From positions 51,403 through 115,402 of the forward strand of contig JAPKYJ010000026.1 in assembly GCA_026394375.1 (NCBI GenBank): a DNA stretch of 64,000 bases, given 5' to 3'. Made by a program: the position numbers and the translations under genes. This document shows positions 50,035 to 57,231 of the stretch, in pieces. Positions within the stretch are counted from its first letter, which is position 1; every line of letters starts with the position of its first letter. The notes beneath the pieces were generated by a model that saw only the letters and a list, made by a program, of their open reading frames with translations, made no database searches and was not told the origin of the DNA. Source of the DNA: Methanomassiliicoccales archaeon. GTDB lineage: Archaea; Thermoplasmatota; Thermoplasmata; Methanomassiliicoccales; UBA472.

Positions 50035-51277
50035 GTTGATCCCTCGCTTGGTCGGCGACCTCTATCACGTCCAGCGCCTTTACTTCGCAGGCCACGCCAA
50101 GGAGCTCGGAGAGCGACGGTCTCGTGCGTCCCTGGTCCCCGTGCACGAACTCCTTCACATAGGTGCCGGATTCCGTGCGTAGGCGAAGCACCAGGTCCTC
50201 GTCATCGAACTCCTCGACCACGAGGTCCACGATCTCCCGCTCCCGGGCCAAATCCGCGCGCCTGTGAGCGACACGGGTTGGCGTCTGCTGGGTGATGCGT
50301 ATTCGCTTCAGCGACGAGAGAACCTCATTCAATGTTCGCTTATTAACTTTGTCCTTCAATTGGACGTGGACCCTATACACTTTCTCAGGGGATGCGGCCT
50401 TGATCTGGCGTACCTCTTCGCGGGTGGAATATCGCAATGGTCCCACGACCTCGACCATGTCCGGGGAGCTATCGTTGACCTCCTTGAGCAGGGCGGTAAG
50501 GTCCAGATCGCGTTTCTTAGGGTGACGCACCTCGAGCACGAACGGTCTGCCATTTCCGAGCATGCGGGCATCGATGTCCTCCCGTCCCATGCCGTGGAAG
50601 AAGTGATCTTCTCCTTGCGCAGCGCGGAGCAGAGGTGCGCCGATGATCTCTTGCACGCTGGTCTGGTACATCTTGCCGGTGCCGCCGCACTTCTGGCATC
50701 CCTTGCCGCGGCACATGTTGCAAGGCCAGCGCGTCTGCGGTATCTCTCTTGATAGCTTCTTGTAGCGGCCGTAGACGAACAACGGGGCGACGTCCAGAGA
50801 CACGTGGCTGAAACGGGTGTCCACCAGCGCCACAACCTCCGGGGCGGCGAACTCCACCTTCTTGCCGGTCCTCTCCTCCACCAGCTTGCCGATCTCCTGG
50901 TTGAGCTCGGCTTTTATGGTCTCCGCTTTCTCCTGGCCGACGTCCGACCAGACCCTTTCCTCTCTCTCGGTGACCAGGGGGTCGACCCGCGTCCCGACCA
51001 GGAAATTGTGATACTCGATGGAGGAGAGCTTCTCCTCCACCGCCTCCGCGAAGCGAGGCACCATGTCGAAGAGCTCCTCGCAGACGAAGCATTTCTGATG
51101 AGGGACGAGCGGCTCCTTTTCCTCCAAGGCGCGTTGGAAGTCCAATGCCATGCGCAGGGACTTGCCTCTTTCTTCATTGGAGAGGCCGGTGTCCACGTGC
51201 GCGAAGATGCGCCCTAGGCAGTGATCGCACAGGTCGCGTTGCAGCGCCTTCTCCGCCCGCTCTAGTAACTCGTTCAT
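49967..51277 (-). CDS. pus10: tRNA pseudouridine synthase Pus10
   Basis: Makes pseudouridine 54 and 55 in archaeal tRNA. 436 residues from ATG 51277. The N-terminal THUMP-containing domain has a zinc-binding set of cysteines (LCDHCLGRI; QKCFVCEELF). The catalytic domain includes FHGMGREDIDARMLGNGRPF with the catalytic Asp, and a further Cys pair cluster WPCNMCRGKGCQKCGGTG. A TATA box stands 26-34 bp before ATG 51277, so the mRNA is nearly leaderless. The last 22 codons overlap rpl21e. Confidence 0.95.
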   Translation of the reverse strand: MNELLERAEKALQRDLCDHCLGRIFAHVDTGLSNEERGKSLRMALDFQRALEEKEPLVPHQKCFVCEELFDMVPRFAEAVEEKLSSIEYHNFLVGTRVDPLVTEREERVWSDVGQEKAETIKAELNQEIGKLVEERTGKKVEFAAPEVVALVDTRFSHVSLDVAPLFVYGRYKKLSREIPQTRWPCNMCRGKGCQKCGGTGKMYQTSVQEIIGAPLLRAAQGEDHFFHGMGREDIDARMLGNGRPFVLEVRHPKKRDLDLTALLKEVNDSSPDMVEVVGPLRYSTREEVRQIKAASPEKVYRVHVQLKDKVNKRTLNEVLSSLKRIRITQQTPTRVAHRRADLAREREIVDLVVEEFDDEDLVLRLRTESGTYVKEFVHGDQGRTRPSLSELLGVACEVKALDVIEVADQARDQHGKIITRPEEEVEADTQQAPKR

Positions 51278-51302
51278 TTCAGGGTGCGTGAAAGCGGGCC
51301 GC

Positions 51303-51312
51303 TTTAAAACCT
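51303..51312 (-). promoter_or_regulatory. TATA box of the pus10-rpl21e-rpoF-DUF655-ksgA operon
   Basis: GGTTTTAAAG on the minus strand, centred about 30 bp before the pus10 ATG. It probably drives the whole minus-strand operon. Confidence 0.65.
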
Positions 51313-51409
51313 CTTGCCTTCTTGCGCCTGTACTAGTGGCCGATCTCCAGACCGTCCGGTGGTCCCCGATGTGCACCAAGACGGTGAAGTCTCACTTAAT
51401 AACATATTG

Positions 51410-51419
51410 ATTTAAATAC
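51410..51419 (+). promoter_or_regulatory. TATA box of the fic gene
   Basis: ATTTAAATAC places the transcription start near 51437, which is the first of three consecutive ATG codons. A leaderless mRNA starting there is therefore likely, rather than the ATG at 51425 that lies upstream of the predicted start. Confidence 0.6.
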
Positions 51420-51436
51420 TGAATATGCTTAACACG

Positions 51437-52339
51437 ATGATGATGCTTAATGACATACTAGACGAACTCCGGAGCACGCTTCTGGATCGCGCGAACCTAA
51501 GGAGCCTTCCCGAGTCCGTCTGGAAACAGGTGGCGATCCTGAACACCTGGGGCACCAACTCCATCGAAGGGAACACCCTCAGCCTAGAGGAGGTGCGCGT
51601 CGTGCTGGAGGCGCAGCGGAGTGTCCCCGGACGGCCTATCCGAGACGTCATCGAGACGGTGCAGCACGAGGCGGCGTTTCGCGGGCTCCTGCTTCGGCTG
51701 GACGCTCCGATCACGCTCGTCACAGTGAAAGAGTTGCACGAGCAGGTGTTCAGAGGGATCAAGGTCGATGCCGGTCAGTGGAGAAGGGTCAATGTGCGGA
51801 TTGCTGGCAGCAAGCACACCCCGCCCCGCCTGGAGAAGGTGGTGGTGGAGATGGAGAAGTGGGAGAGGGCTTACGACCAGAAGGACCGCGATGGCACGAA
51901 CGTTTTCGCATTGGCGGCTCAGATGCACTCCGAGTTCGAGAGGATACATGCCTTCAGCGACGGGAATGGAAGGGTGGGGAGGCTGCTTCTGAACCTCCAC
52001 TTCCTCAAGCACAACTGGCCGCCGGTGAGCGTCACGCCTATCGAACGGAAGCGATACCTTGACGCGCTGGAGAAGGCCGACGACGGCGATCCGAGGGAAC
52101 TGGAGGCGTTGCTCAGGGTGCTGATGGCCTCTTCCTTGCTAGCATTGCTGGACCAAGTGGGTACCGCCGAGGATGCGCTCGTACCTCTGAGAGAGCTGGA
52201 GAAGGGCGCGGACCGCTCGGCGAAGTATCTTTCGCTGCGCGCCGGCCAGGGCTATCTTCCGGCGGTCAAGAGGAAAGGGGATTGGCTGTCGAGCAAGAGG
52301 GCGCTTCGCCTCTATGACCAGTACCATGCCCGCGGCTAA
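51437..52339 (+). CDS. Fic-domain protein (AMP transferase type)
   Basis: About 300 residues. The Fic motif HAFSDGNGRVGR has catalytic His171 and the phosphate-binding DGNGR; the usual Pro after His is Ala. The N-terminal inhibitory helix TNSIEGNTLS has the [S/T]xxxE[G/N] form, so this is a class II Fic with built-in autoinhibition. A C-terminal winged-helix-like tail follows (KGADRSAKYLSLRAGQGYLP). It is the only plus-strand gene in a 14-kb minus-strand housekeeping block and has no antitoxin partner. The modified target is unknown. Confidence 0.9.
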   Translation: MMMLNDILDELRSTLLDRANLRSLPESVWKQVAILNTWGTNSIEGNTLSLEEVRVVLEAQRSVPGRPIRDVIETVQHEAAFRGLLLRLDAPITLVTVKELHEQVFRGIKVDAGQWRRVNVRIAGSKHTPPRLEKVVVEMEKWERAYDQKDRDGTNVFALAAQMHSEFERIHAFSDGNGRVGRLLLNLHFLKHNWPPVSVTPIERKRYLDALEKADDGDPRELEALLRVLMASSLLALLDQVGTAEDALVPLRELEKGADRSAKYLSLRAGQGYLPAVKRKGDWLSSKRALRLYDQYHARG

Positions 52340-52878
52340 GGCTCGAATCCCATCTCTACGATCCTCAGCTTCCCTCGACTGCGCTCCAGGAAGCGGTACA
52401 CGGTGGCGTGCTCGCTGCCCCGCAGAATCATGTCCACCGCTCTCCTGGCGACATCCACCTGCTCCGGCTGTCCGATCATGCCGATGGTGCTGCCGTAGAC
52501 CGAGACCGTAGCTCCGGTCAGCTCTTCGATGAGGCGCCTGGTCTTGCCGTTGGAGCCTATGACCCTGGCCCTCAGCCTGACCAGGTGCTCGGCCTTGCCG
52601 CCCACGTAATCCTTCATGTCGATGAGCTCCAGGTACTCCATGTCGTCCAGGAGGCGGTAGGCGTTCTGAGGGCTGAAGCCCCGGCCTATGGCCTTGACGA
52701 TGTCCAAGGCCTTCATGCCCGCGACCGGATCGTCCGGATTCTCTTCCACGACCGAGACCTCTCCTTCGGCATCGATGATGAGCTTCAGGCCCAAGCGGGA
52801 TTCGATGAACGCCTTGGTCTCGCCCTCAGCGCCTATCAATGCTCCGATCCTTTCCTTGGGGATGCGTACCGCTTTCAT
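52336..52878 (-). CDS. KH-domain ribosome biogenesis protein (Dim2/Pno1-like)
   Basis: 180 residues with two KH domains: RIPKERIGALIGAEGETKAF near the start and RARVIGSNGKTRRLIEELTG in the second half, joined by the family segment AIGRGFSPQNAYRLLDD. The homologue binds the 3' end of 16S/18S rRNA precursors and recruits Dim1. It overlaps rio1 by 4 nt, which fits a shared role in 30S maturation. Confidence 0.93.
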   Translation of the reverse strand: MKAVRIPKERIGALIGAEGETKAFIESRLGLKLIIDAEGEVSVVEENPDDPVAGMKALDIVKAIGRGFSPQNAYRLLDDMEYLELIDMKDYVGGKAEHLVRLRARVIGSNGKTRRLIEELTGATVSVYGSTIGMIGQPEQVDVARRAVDMILRGSEHATVYRFLERSRGKLRIVEMGFEP

Positions 52879-53660
52879 TTCTTTCCCTTCGTTATCTGCT
52901 TGAGAGTAGTCTCATCGTCCAGCACGTCCACGTCCAGAGAGCGGAAGTAGCGGTTGACGTTGCTTATATCCCTTCTCAGGAACTCAATGGCGTTGGGATG
53001 GTCGAGCGTCATCGCTTGGCCGCAGTCGATTATCACCGGGCCGTCCATCCAGAGGATGTTGTATTCGCTCAGGTCCCCGTGCACGAGCTTCGCCTTCTGA
53101 TAGGCGAGGCGCATGTACTTGAGGATGAGCTTGTAGGTCTTCGTCGGCTCTTCCAGGATGACGTTGCGGAGCATGGGGGCGGGCATGTCCTCCGTGCCGA
53201 GGTATTCCATGAGCAGGAGGTTGTTGTGGAATCTGATCGCCGCTGGCACGCGGACCTTGGCCTCCTGAAGGCGAAGCAGGTTGCGATACTCCTTCGTCGC
53301 CCAGGCCATGATGATCTTGCGCCTTGATCCTCGCAGTCCGATGAACCTCTGGTCCCCCTCGATATAGCGGGCGATGCGCTTGAACGTCAAGTTGGAGGTG
53401 CGGTAGATCTTCAGGGCGAAGCGCTTGCCTTCCGGCGAGGTTATTCGGAAGACGTTCGCCTCCTTGCCAGTGGAGATGGGAAAATCGACCGATTCTATGT
53501 AGCCCTCCTTCATCAGCTTGTATATGCTCATCAGGGCAGGTTTGTCGAAGACCTCGTCCAAAGTCTTGCGGTCCTCCGCATCGACCGCGCCGTACTCCTT
53601 CGACTTGATGCGCTGCACCGTGTGCTCGAGCGTTCTATAAGCGTCGTCTTGGCGAGGCAT
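52875..53660 (-). CDS. rio1: RIO1-type serine kinase/ATPase
   Basis: 261 residues from ATG 53660, with GGAGG 5 nt upstream. Atypical kinase fold: P-loop STGKEANVFRI, catalytic LVHGDLSEYNIL, and metal Asp in VIIDCGQAM. It acts in the final maturation of the small ribosomal subunit. Placed between aIF1A and the KH protein on the same strand, forming a small-subunit maturation operon. The open frame upstream to 53903 overlaps aIF1A and is spurious. Confidence 0.95.
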   Translation of the reverse strand: MPRQDDAYRTLEHTVQRIKSKEYGAVDAEDRKTLDEVFDKPALMSIYKLMKEGYIESVDFPISTGKEANVFRITSPEGKRFALKIYRTSNLTFKRIARYIEGDQRFIGLRGSRRKIIMAWATKEYRNLLRLQEAKVRVPAAIRFHNNLLLMEYLGTEDMPAPMLRNVILEEPTKTYKLILKYMRLAYQKAKLVHGDLSEYNILWMDGPVIIDCGQAMTLDHPNAIEFLRRDISNVNRYFRSLDVDVLDDETTLKQITKGKK

Positions 53661-53676
53661 CTTGCCTCCTTCCTTC

Positions 53677-54024
53677 CTAGAAGACGTCCAAGCTCTTCGG
53701 CAGCGCCTTCTTCCGACTAAGGTAAGAAGCCTGCGTCTTCGTGTAGCGGTAGCGGATGTCGGCCTTCTCGTCCTGGAAGTCCCAGGGCTTGACGATGACC
53801 AGGTCGCCCTCTCGGATCCACATGCGCTTGCGGATCTTGCCCGGGATGCGGCCCATGCGCGACTTGCCGTCGGCGCACATGACCTTGATCCTCGAGGCGC
53901 CAAGGAGCTGATCGGCGATGCCGAACATCTCCCCCTCCTTCTTGTTCGGGTAGGGGGTGCGGAGGATCTCCTCCTGGACCGCGGCCGCGTCCTGTGGTTT
54001 CTTGTATTTATTATCTGGACTCAA
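53677..54024 (-). CDS. eif1A: Translation initiation factor aIF1A
   Basis: 115-residue OB-fold factor that stabilises initiator tRNA at the P site. Core: QLLGASRIKVMCADGKSRMG, RIPGKIRKRMWIREGD, IVKPWDFQDEKADI. The TATA box at 54063-54072 predicts a start near 54041, which lies after the ATG at 54051. A GGAGG 6 nt before TTG 54024 suits this TTG as the true start (SPDNKYKKPQ). The ATG at 54051 would add nine residues and remains possible. Confidence 0.9.
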   Translation of the reverse strand: MSPDNKYKKPQDAAAVQEEILRTPYPNKKEGEMFGIADQLLGASRIKVMCADGKSRMGRIPGKIRKRMWIREGDLVIVKPWDFQDEKADIRYRYTKTQASYLSRKKALPKSLDVF

Positions 54025-54062
54025 ACTGTGCCTCCGTGAGGTATTTGGCACATAAGGAGTGC

Positions 54063-54072
54063 GTATATAAAA
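54063..54072 (-). promoter_or_regulatory. TATA box of the aIF1A-rio1-KH operon
   Basis: TTTTATATAC on the minus strand, with no other strong AT-rich box in the surrounding 100 bp. Confidence 0.65.
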
Positions 54073-54221
54073 GGATACGCTGGAAGGGGTGGGAGGGGAG
54101 GGCGAGAAGAGCGGCGCTCATTGTGCGTTGTGGATAGTGAGGGCCTCGACTGGATGGCGGTTGGCGAACTCGATGGCCGCCAAGGTTTAAGTAGCGCGTC
54201 CATATAATGAGGCAAACCCAA

Positions 54222-54296
54222 GCTCCCGTAGTGTAGTCCGGTCAATCATGTTGGCCTTTCGAGTCAACGACTCGGGTTCAAATCCCGGCGGGAGCA
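54222..54296 (+). tRNA. tRNA-Glu (TTC)
   Basis: 75-nt cloverleaf. Acceptor GCTCCCG pairs with CGGGAGC, anticodon stem TTGGC pairs with GTCAA (one G-T) around loop CTTTCGA (anticodon TTC), T-arm TCGGG-TTCAAAT-CCCGG. Discriminator A; no CCA encoded. A TATA-like GTTTAAGTA is about 30 bp upstream. The 3' end directly abuts a decayed integrase, which marks it as an old integration site. Confidence 0.95.
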
Positions 54297-54299
54297 CTA

Positions 54300-54675
54300 T
54301 CAACTATATCCAGACAAATAATCATTCTGCTTTATCAAAACGTTTTCTACACTTTGTGTCATGTTCATGGCTGGCTTCGACCATGCGGCGCATAGTCTCC
54401 TTCCGGCGTCGAACGCTTCTATGTCGGCGTAGAGCGTTGCGTAATGTCCAGCGATGAATACCCAAGCCGTTTCGGTTCGTTTGGCATCGAAGAGGGGTCT
54501 TCTTCACGGTCAAAGATGCGAAGGCGCTCCGGAAGTCCTTCAACCGGAAGGCGATCCCGGAGCACTCAACGAGGGATGCGGGAAAAAAGCCCCAGTTTTT
54601 CTGACCCTTGGGTCGGTGTTCTGGTTTCAGAGATATTGGCTCTAACGCTGAACTACTTATTCCATCGGATATCAT
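54300..54675 (-). pseudogene. Decayed tyrosine recombinase (integrase), C-terminal part
   Basis: Three minus-strand frames together give one integrase C-terminus. Frame 1: SGIAFRLKDFRSAFASLTVKK (the helix after the second catalytic Arg). Frame 2: PNEPKRLGYSSLDITQR (the LGHSS..TTQRY region, with His changed to Tyr). Frame 3: YADIEAFDAGRRLCAAWS to a stop at 54300-54302. Two or more indels and the loss of the catalytic His/Tyr context make it inactive. It ends 3 bp from tRNA-Glu, the classical position of an integrase relative to its attachment tRNA. A plus-strand open frame across it (54444-54860) is a shadow. Confidence 0.75.
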
Positions 54676-54715
54676 GGTTAGCCAGTCGTTTCATTTCTAT
54701 TACCCATAGGAAGGA

Positions 54716-55000
54716 TTACTGGGGTTTAGCGTCAAAGCCATTTATGGCTTGCTTAGAAGCAGGCATCAGGGCAGTTGGCCGGCCCGGCCCCATCCTTGGG
54801 ATGGACCAGAGCAATGCTCTCCTCATTGCCTCCGAGTATTTATCCATCCCCCAAATGTAGTTCGCCAATTTGATGGTCCCTAGGATCACGGAGGCGATGA
54901 TCAGGAGGTAGAAGGCGAATGCGCTATCGGGCGTCAAGCCCAAGGTCAGAGACAAGAGGCCCAGCGTGCCAGCGATGCACATCAAGATGATTCCCAGCAT
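54716..55000 (-). CDS. Small membrane protein, unknown
   Basis: 94 residues from ATG 55000. Two membrane helices are predicted (MLGIILMCIAGTLGLLSLTL and FAFYLLIIASVILGTIKLAN), then a basic tail. No homologue is recognised and there is no clear ribosome-binding site. It lies in the decayed region next to tRNA-Glu, so it may be a surviving element gene or a chance frame. Confidence 0.4.
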   Translation of the reverse strand: MLGIILMCIAGTLGLLSLTLGLTPDSAFAFYLLIIASVILGTIKLANYIWGMDKYSEAMRRALLWSIPRMGPGRPTALMPASKQAINGFDAKPQ

Positions 55001-55007
55001 ACTTCGT

Positions 55008-55061
55008 CGGATACATGCTCTTGAAGTCAAGGACCAACAAGTCTAGGTCCCCCTCTAAGCG
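55008..55061 (-). pseudogene. Fossil of a DNA polymerase B motif A
   Basis: The minus-strand frame reads RLEGDLDLLVLDFKSMYP, and VLDFKSMYP is identical to motif A of the chromosomal family B polymerase encoded at 43366-45849. Codons differ at four of nine positions, so it is not a recent copy of that gene. No other polymerase motif is near; the frame loses similarity right after. It may be a scrap of an element-encoded polymerase. The match is short, so chance cannot be fully excluded. Confidence 0.45.
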
Positions 55062-55207
55062 ATATTGACTTCTCTACGTGGGTCTAACAAGAGCCAGGGG
55101 CCACGGATATCTTAAGATCCAGTTACTCGGAAGCGATGAAGTCAAGAAATAAGAAGGGGTTTCGCCGTTCGAAAGTCAAAGAGTGCATTTTTGGTTTTGA
55201 TGGAGCG

Positions 55208-55501
55208 TCAAGAATAAATGTCTGGATAGGTCGAGATGCATTCCTCGGCGGGATCAATCAGCATTGCCTTGCGGATCACGTCGGAGGAGACGTCGACGAC
55301 GATTGCCTCGAATCCTAGACGACGCAAGAATCTGGTAGAACGGCCGGCTCCGCATCCGAAGTCCAGTGCCCTTCCTCTTCGCACGTGCTCCGCGATGATC
55401 TCTGGCAGGTCTCTAAAGGCCAGATGGTAGGTGCCTGGGAATTCCAGCTTGGCATAGGATTCGGCGCGCTTCGCGTCCCCGTAGACGTTGGTGAACTCCA
55501 T
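55208..55501 (-). pseudogene. Truncated SAM-dependent methyltransferase
   Basis: 97 residues from ATG 55501: N-terminal segment VYGDAKRAESYAKLEFPGTYH and motif I ALDFGCGAGRSTRFLRRLGF, then motif II VVDVSSDVI. The frame stops after about 95 residues, before motifs needed for substrate binding; intact relatives have about 230-260. The start still has a TATA-like GTCTTTAATAC about 45-55 bp upstream. The 3' part is absent from the flanking sequence, which points to deletion. Confidence 0.7.
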
Positions 55502-55746
55502 GCCCCCATCGCCCTGCCATTTTCTGGGGTGTTTACAATCATCCAGGTATTAAAGACCACAGCTGAGAGGTGAATCACTGATCCTCGATCTTTCGGGACA
55601 CGATGCGTTCCATGCAACCGATCGAACGGAGCCCCTCCTCGATCATGAGCGAAGTCCAAGGACATGGTGGCCTGAAAGATCTCCTGAGTCGGATTGCCAA
55701 TAAATCCCACAGGAGCATCCTCATAACCATCTGCCCGGGTCCCTCA

Positions 55747-57039
55747 TCAAGGTCCGCCTGAGGGAGTTGCGCTCGTAGCAGATGAAAGCATCAGCCAATC
55801 TAAGAGTGGCAACATCTTGATCTCAACGCCCTCGTGCTCCACGACCTCATCGCGGTCCATGTTGATGAGCAGACGGTACTTGGCCTTCAGCTCGGCGGAG
55901 CACTTGCTCAATCCTGTCAGCTCGCGCCTCAGAGTGCGCTCGTTCGCCAGGTCATAGCACACCTGGACCGCCTTCACCGCTTCCAGTCCACGCAGCACCA
56001 CGAAATCCACTTCCGCTCCGGAACGATCCTTCCAATATCGCAATTGCTCGCCCGGCAGCATCTTGCGCATCAGCTCCAAGCAGACCAGGTTCTCCATACT
56101 CCTCCCCATATCGCCGGTCCCTAGGATGGCGTAGTGCAGTCCAACATCGCCTGCATATACCTTCCTTGGATACTGCGTCCTGTCCTTCACGCTCATGGAG
56201 TGTATCTGCAGGAAATGGAAGAGCATGCTGTCTCCCGCGGCCTTCTCCAGCTCTAGTATCTTGTCCTTGCCGATCTTGAACCCCACGCTCTTAAGGAAGT
56301 TCAGGCAGGCGGTGGCGGAGAAGTAGGGGCTTTGCAGGAGGTATTTCCCAAAGAGGTCTACCAATGCTGGATCGGTGCCGGTAGCGCCGGCCACATCCAA
56401 AGCGAGTATCTCGCGCTGGTATTCGGACAGGATGCGCACTCTCTCCAGCTCAGTCTTCTGCAACACCACTTCTGGAAAGCTGCCGTATCGCAGGTGGTCC
56501 TCGAGCGCCCTTTCCAGCTTTCCTGTTCCTGCCGTCGTCCTTTCGACCTTCACTCCCGTGAACCGGAGCCTCTCCCGGTAGGAGAGGGGGAGGACATCGA
56601 AGTATACGGAGCGGCCGCGAAGCGGACGGCTGGGCGTGCGGATGTTGCTTCTCGATGACGTCACGATGATGTGCAGATGATCTTTGGCAAGCTCGTGCAT
56701 TCGTGCCAACCAGCCATCCCAATCCTTCGCCGCGGTGATTTCGTCTATCAGAAGGTATCCTTCGTCCCCGAAGCGCTTGATTACCTGGTCCAGGAGATTC
56801 GGCTCGTTCTTCAACCGACTGTCCTCGGCGTTCACGAAGGTGGCGCTCTCGCCCTTGGAGATCAGTCGCTGCAGGATGAGCATCAGCAGGCTCGACTTGC
56901 CTGACCTTCTGACCCCGGTGAGGGTGACGATCTTGTTCTTCGATGACCCTATTACCATATCCAGTGGTAGGTCTCGAGGGATAAGCACTTTCTTCGCCGC
57001 ATATTCGTTCCATTCATCAAGGATAGGGGCTATTTCCAT
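55747..57039 (-). CDS. AAA-family ATPase with C-terminal DUF4143 nuclease-like domain
   Basis: 430 residues. N-terminal AAA_14 domain: Walker A GVRRSGKSSLL (42-52), Walker B YLLIDEI, sensor-1 like IIVTSSRSN. After a winged-helix segment (YFSATACLNFLKSVGFKIGK) the DUF4143 part has ENLVCLELMRKM and the restriction-enzyme-like RSGAEVDFVVLRG. The family is abundant and variable in archaea, often on mobile or defence islands, with unproven function. The promoter is unusual: a TATA box between two 17-bp palindromes, which suggests tight, probably self-made, repression. Confidence 0.88.
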   Translation of the reverse strand: MEIAPILDEWNEYAAKKVLIPRDLPLDMVIGSSKNKIVTLTGVRRSGKSSLLMLILQRLISKGESATFVNAEDSRLKNEPNLLDQVIKRFGDEGYLLIDEITAAKDWDGWLARMHELAKDHLHIIVTSSRSNIRTPSRPLRGRSVYFDVLPLSYRERLRFTGVKVERTTAGTGKLERALEDHLRYGSFPEVVLQKTELERVRILSEYQREILALDVAGATGTDPALVDLFGKYLLQSPYFSATACLNFLKSVGFKIGKDKILELEKAAGDSMLFHFLQIHSMSVKDRTQYPRKVYAGDVGLHYAILGTGDMGRSMENLVCLELMRKMLPGEQLRYWKDRSGAEVDFVVLRGLEAVKAVQVCYDLANERTLRRELTGLSKCSAELKAKYRLLINMDRDEVVEHEGVEIKMLPLLDWLMLSSATSATPSGGP

Positions 57040-57044
57040 TGAAT

Positions 57045-57061
57045 CGTCCTATTGTAGGACG
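57045..57061. promoter_or_regulatory. Palindromic operator 1
   Basis: CGTCCTATTGTAGGACG: perfect 7-bp arms around TTG. It lies between the TATA box and the ATPase ATG (57039), only 5 bp before the ATG, so a bound protein would block initiation. Confidence 0.7.
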
Positions 57062-57073
57062 CAATATATAAAT
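57062..57073 (-). promoter_or_regulatory. TATA box of the AAA/DUF4143 gene
   Basis: AATTTATATATT on the minus strand, lying exactly between two palindromes and 23-34 bp from the ATG, so the transcript would be nearly leaderless. Confidence 0.7.
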
Positions 57074-57076
57074 TTT

Positions 57077-57093
57077 CGTCCTGCCGTAGGACG
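57077..57093. promoter_or_regulatory. Palindromic operator 2
   Basis: CGTCCTGCCGTAGGACG: 6-bp arms, same outer sequence and same 17-bp length as operator 1, and starting 32 bp from it, about three helical turns. With the flanking T and A the arms extend to 7 bp (TCGTCCT / AGGACGA). Confidence 0.7.
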
Positions 57094-57231
57094 ATTTGAA
57101 GGACGGAAGGCCCTCCCTAAGCCTTAGGTCCCGATGTGGGAACACAGCCGTCTCTGAAGAACTGGTCGCATTCGGGTCTTCTTCATCCTCATGAAACTCA
57201 GTGACAGCAAGCGCCCTCCCCAGCACGCCCA

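Noticed and set aside
54444..54860. Plus-strand 138-residue frame
   Set aside because: It is antisense to the decayed integrase and has a biased Ser/Arg composition typical of a shadow.
54297..57230. A second copy of the tRNA-Glu 3' end as attR
   Set aside because: I looked for GTTCAAATCCCGG or close variants to the right and found none; the far end may be lost or lie beyond recognisable sequence.
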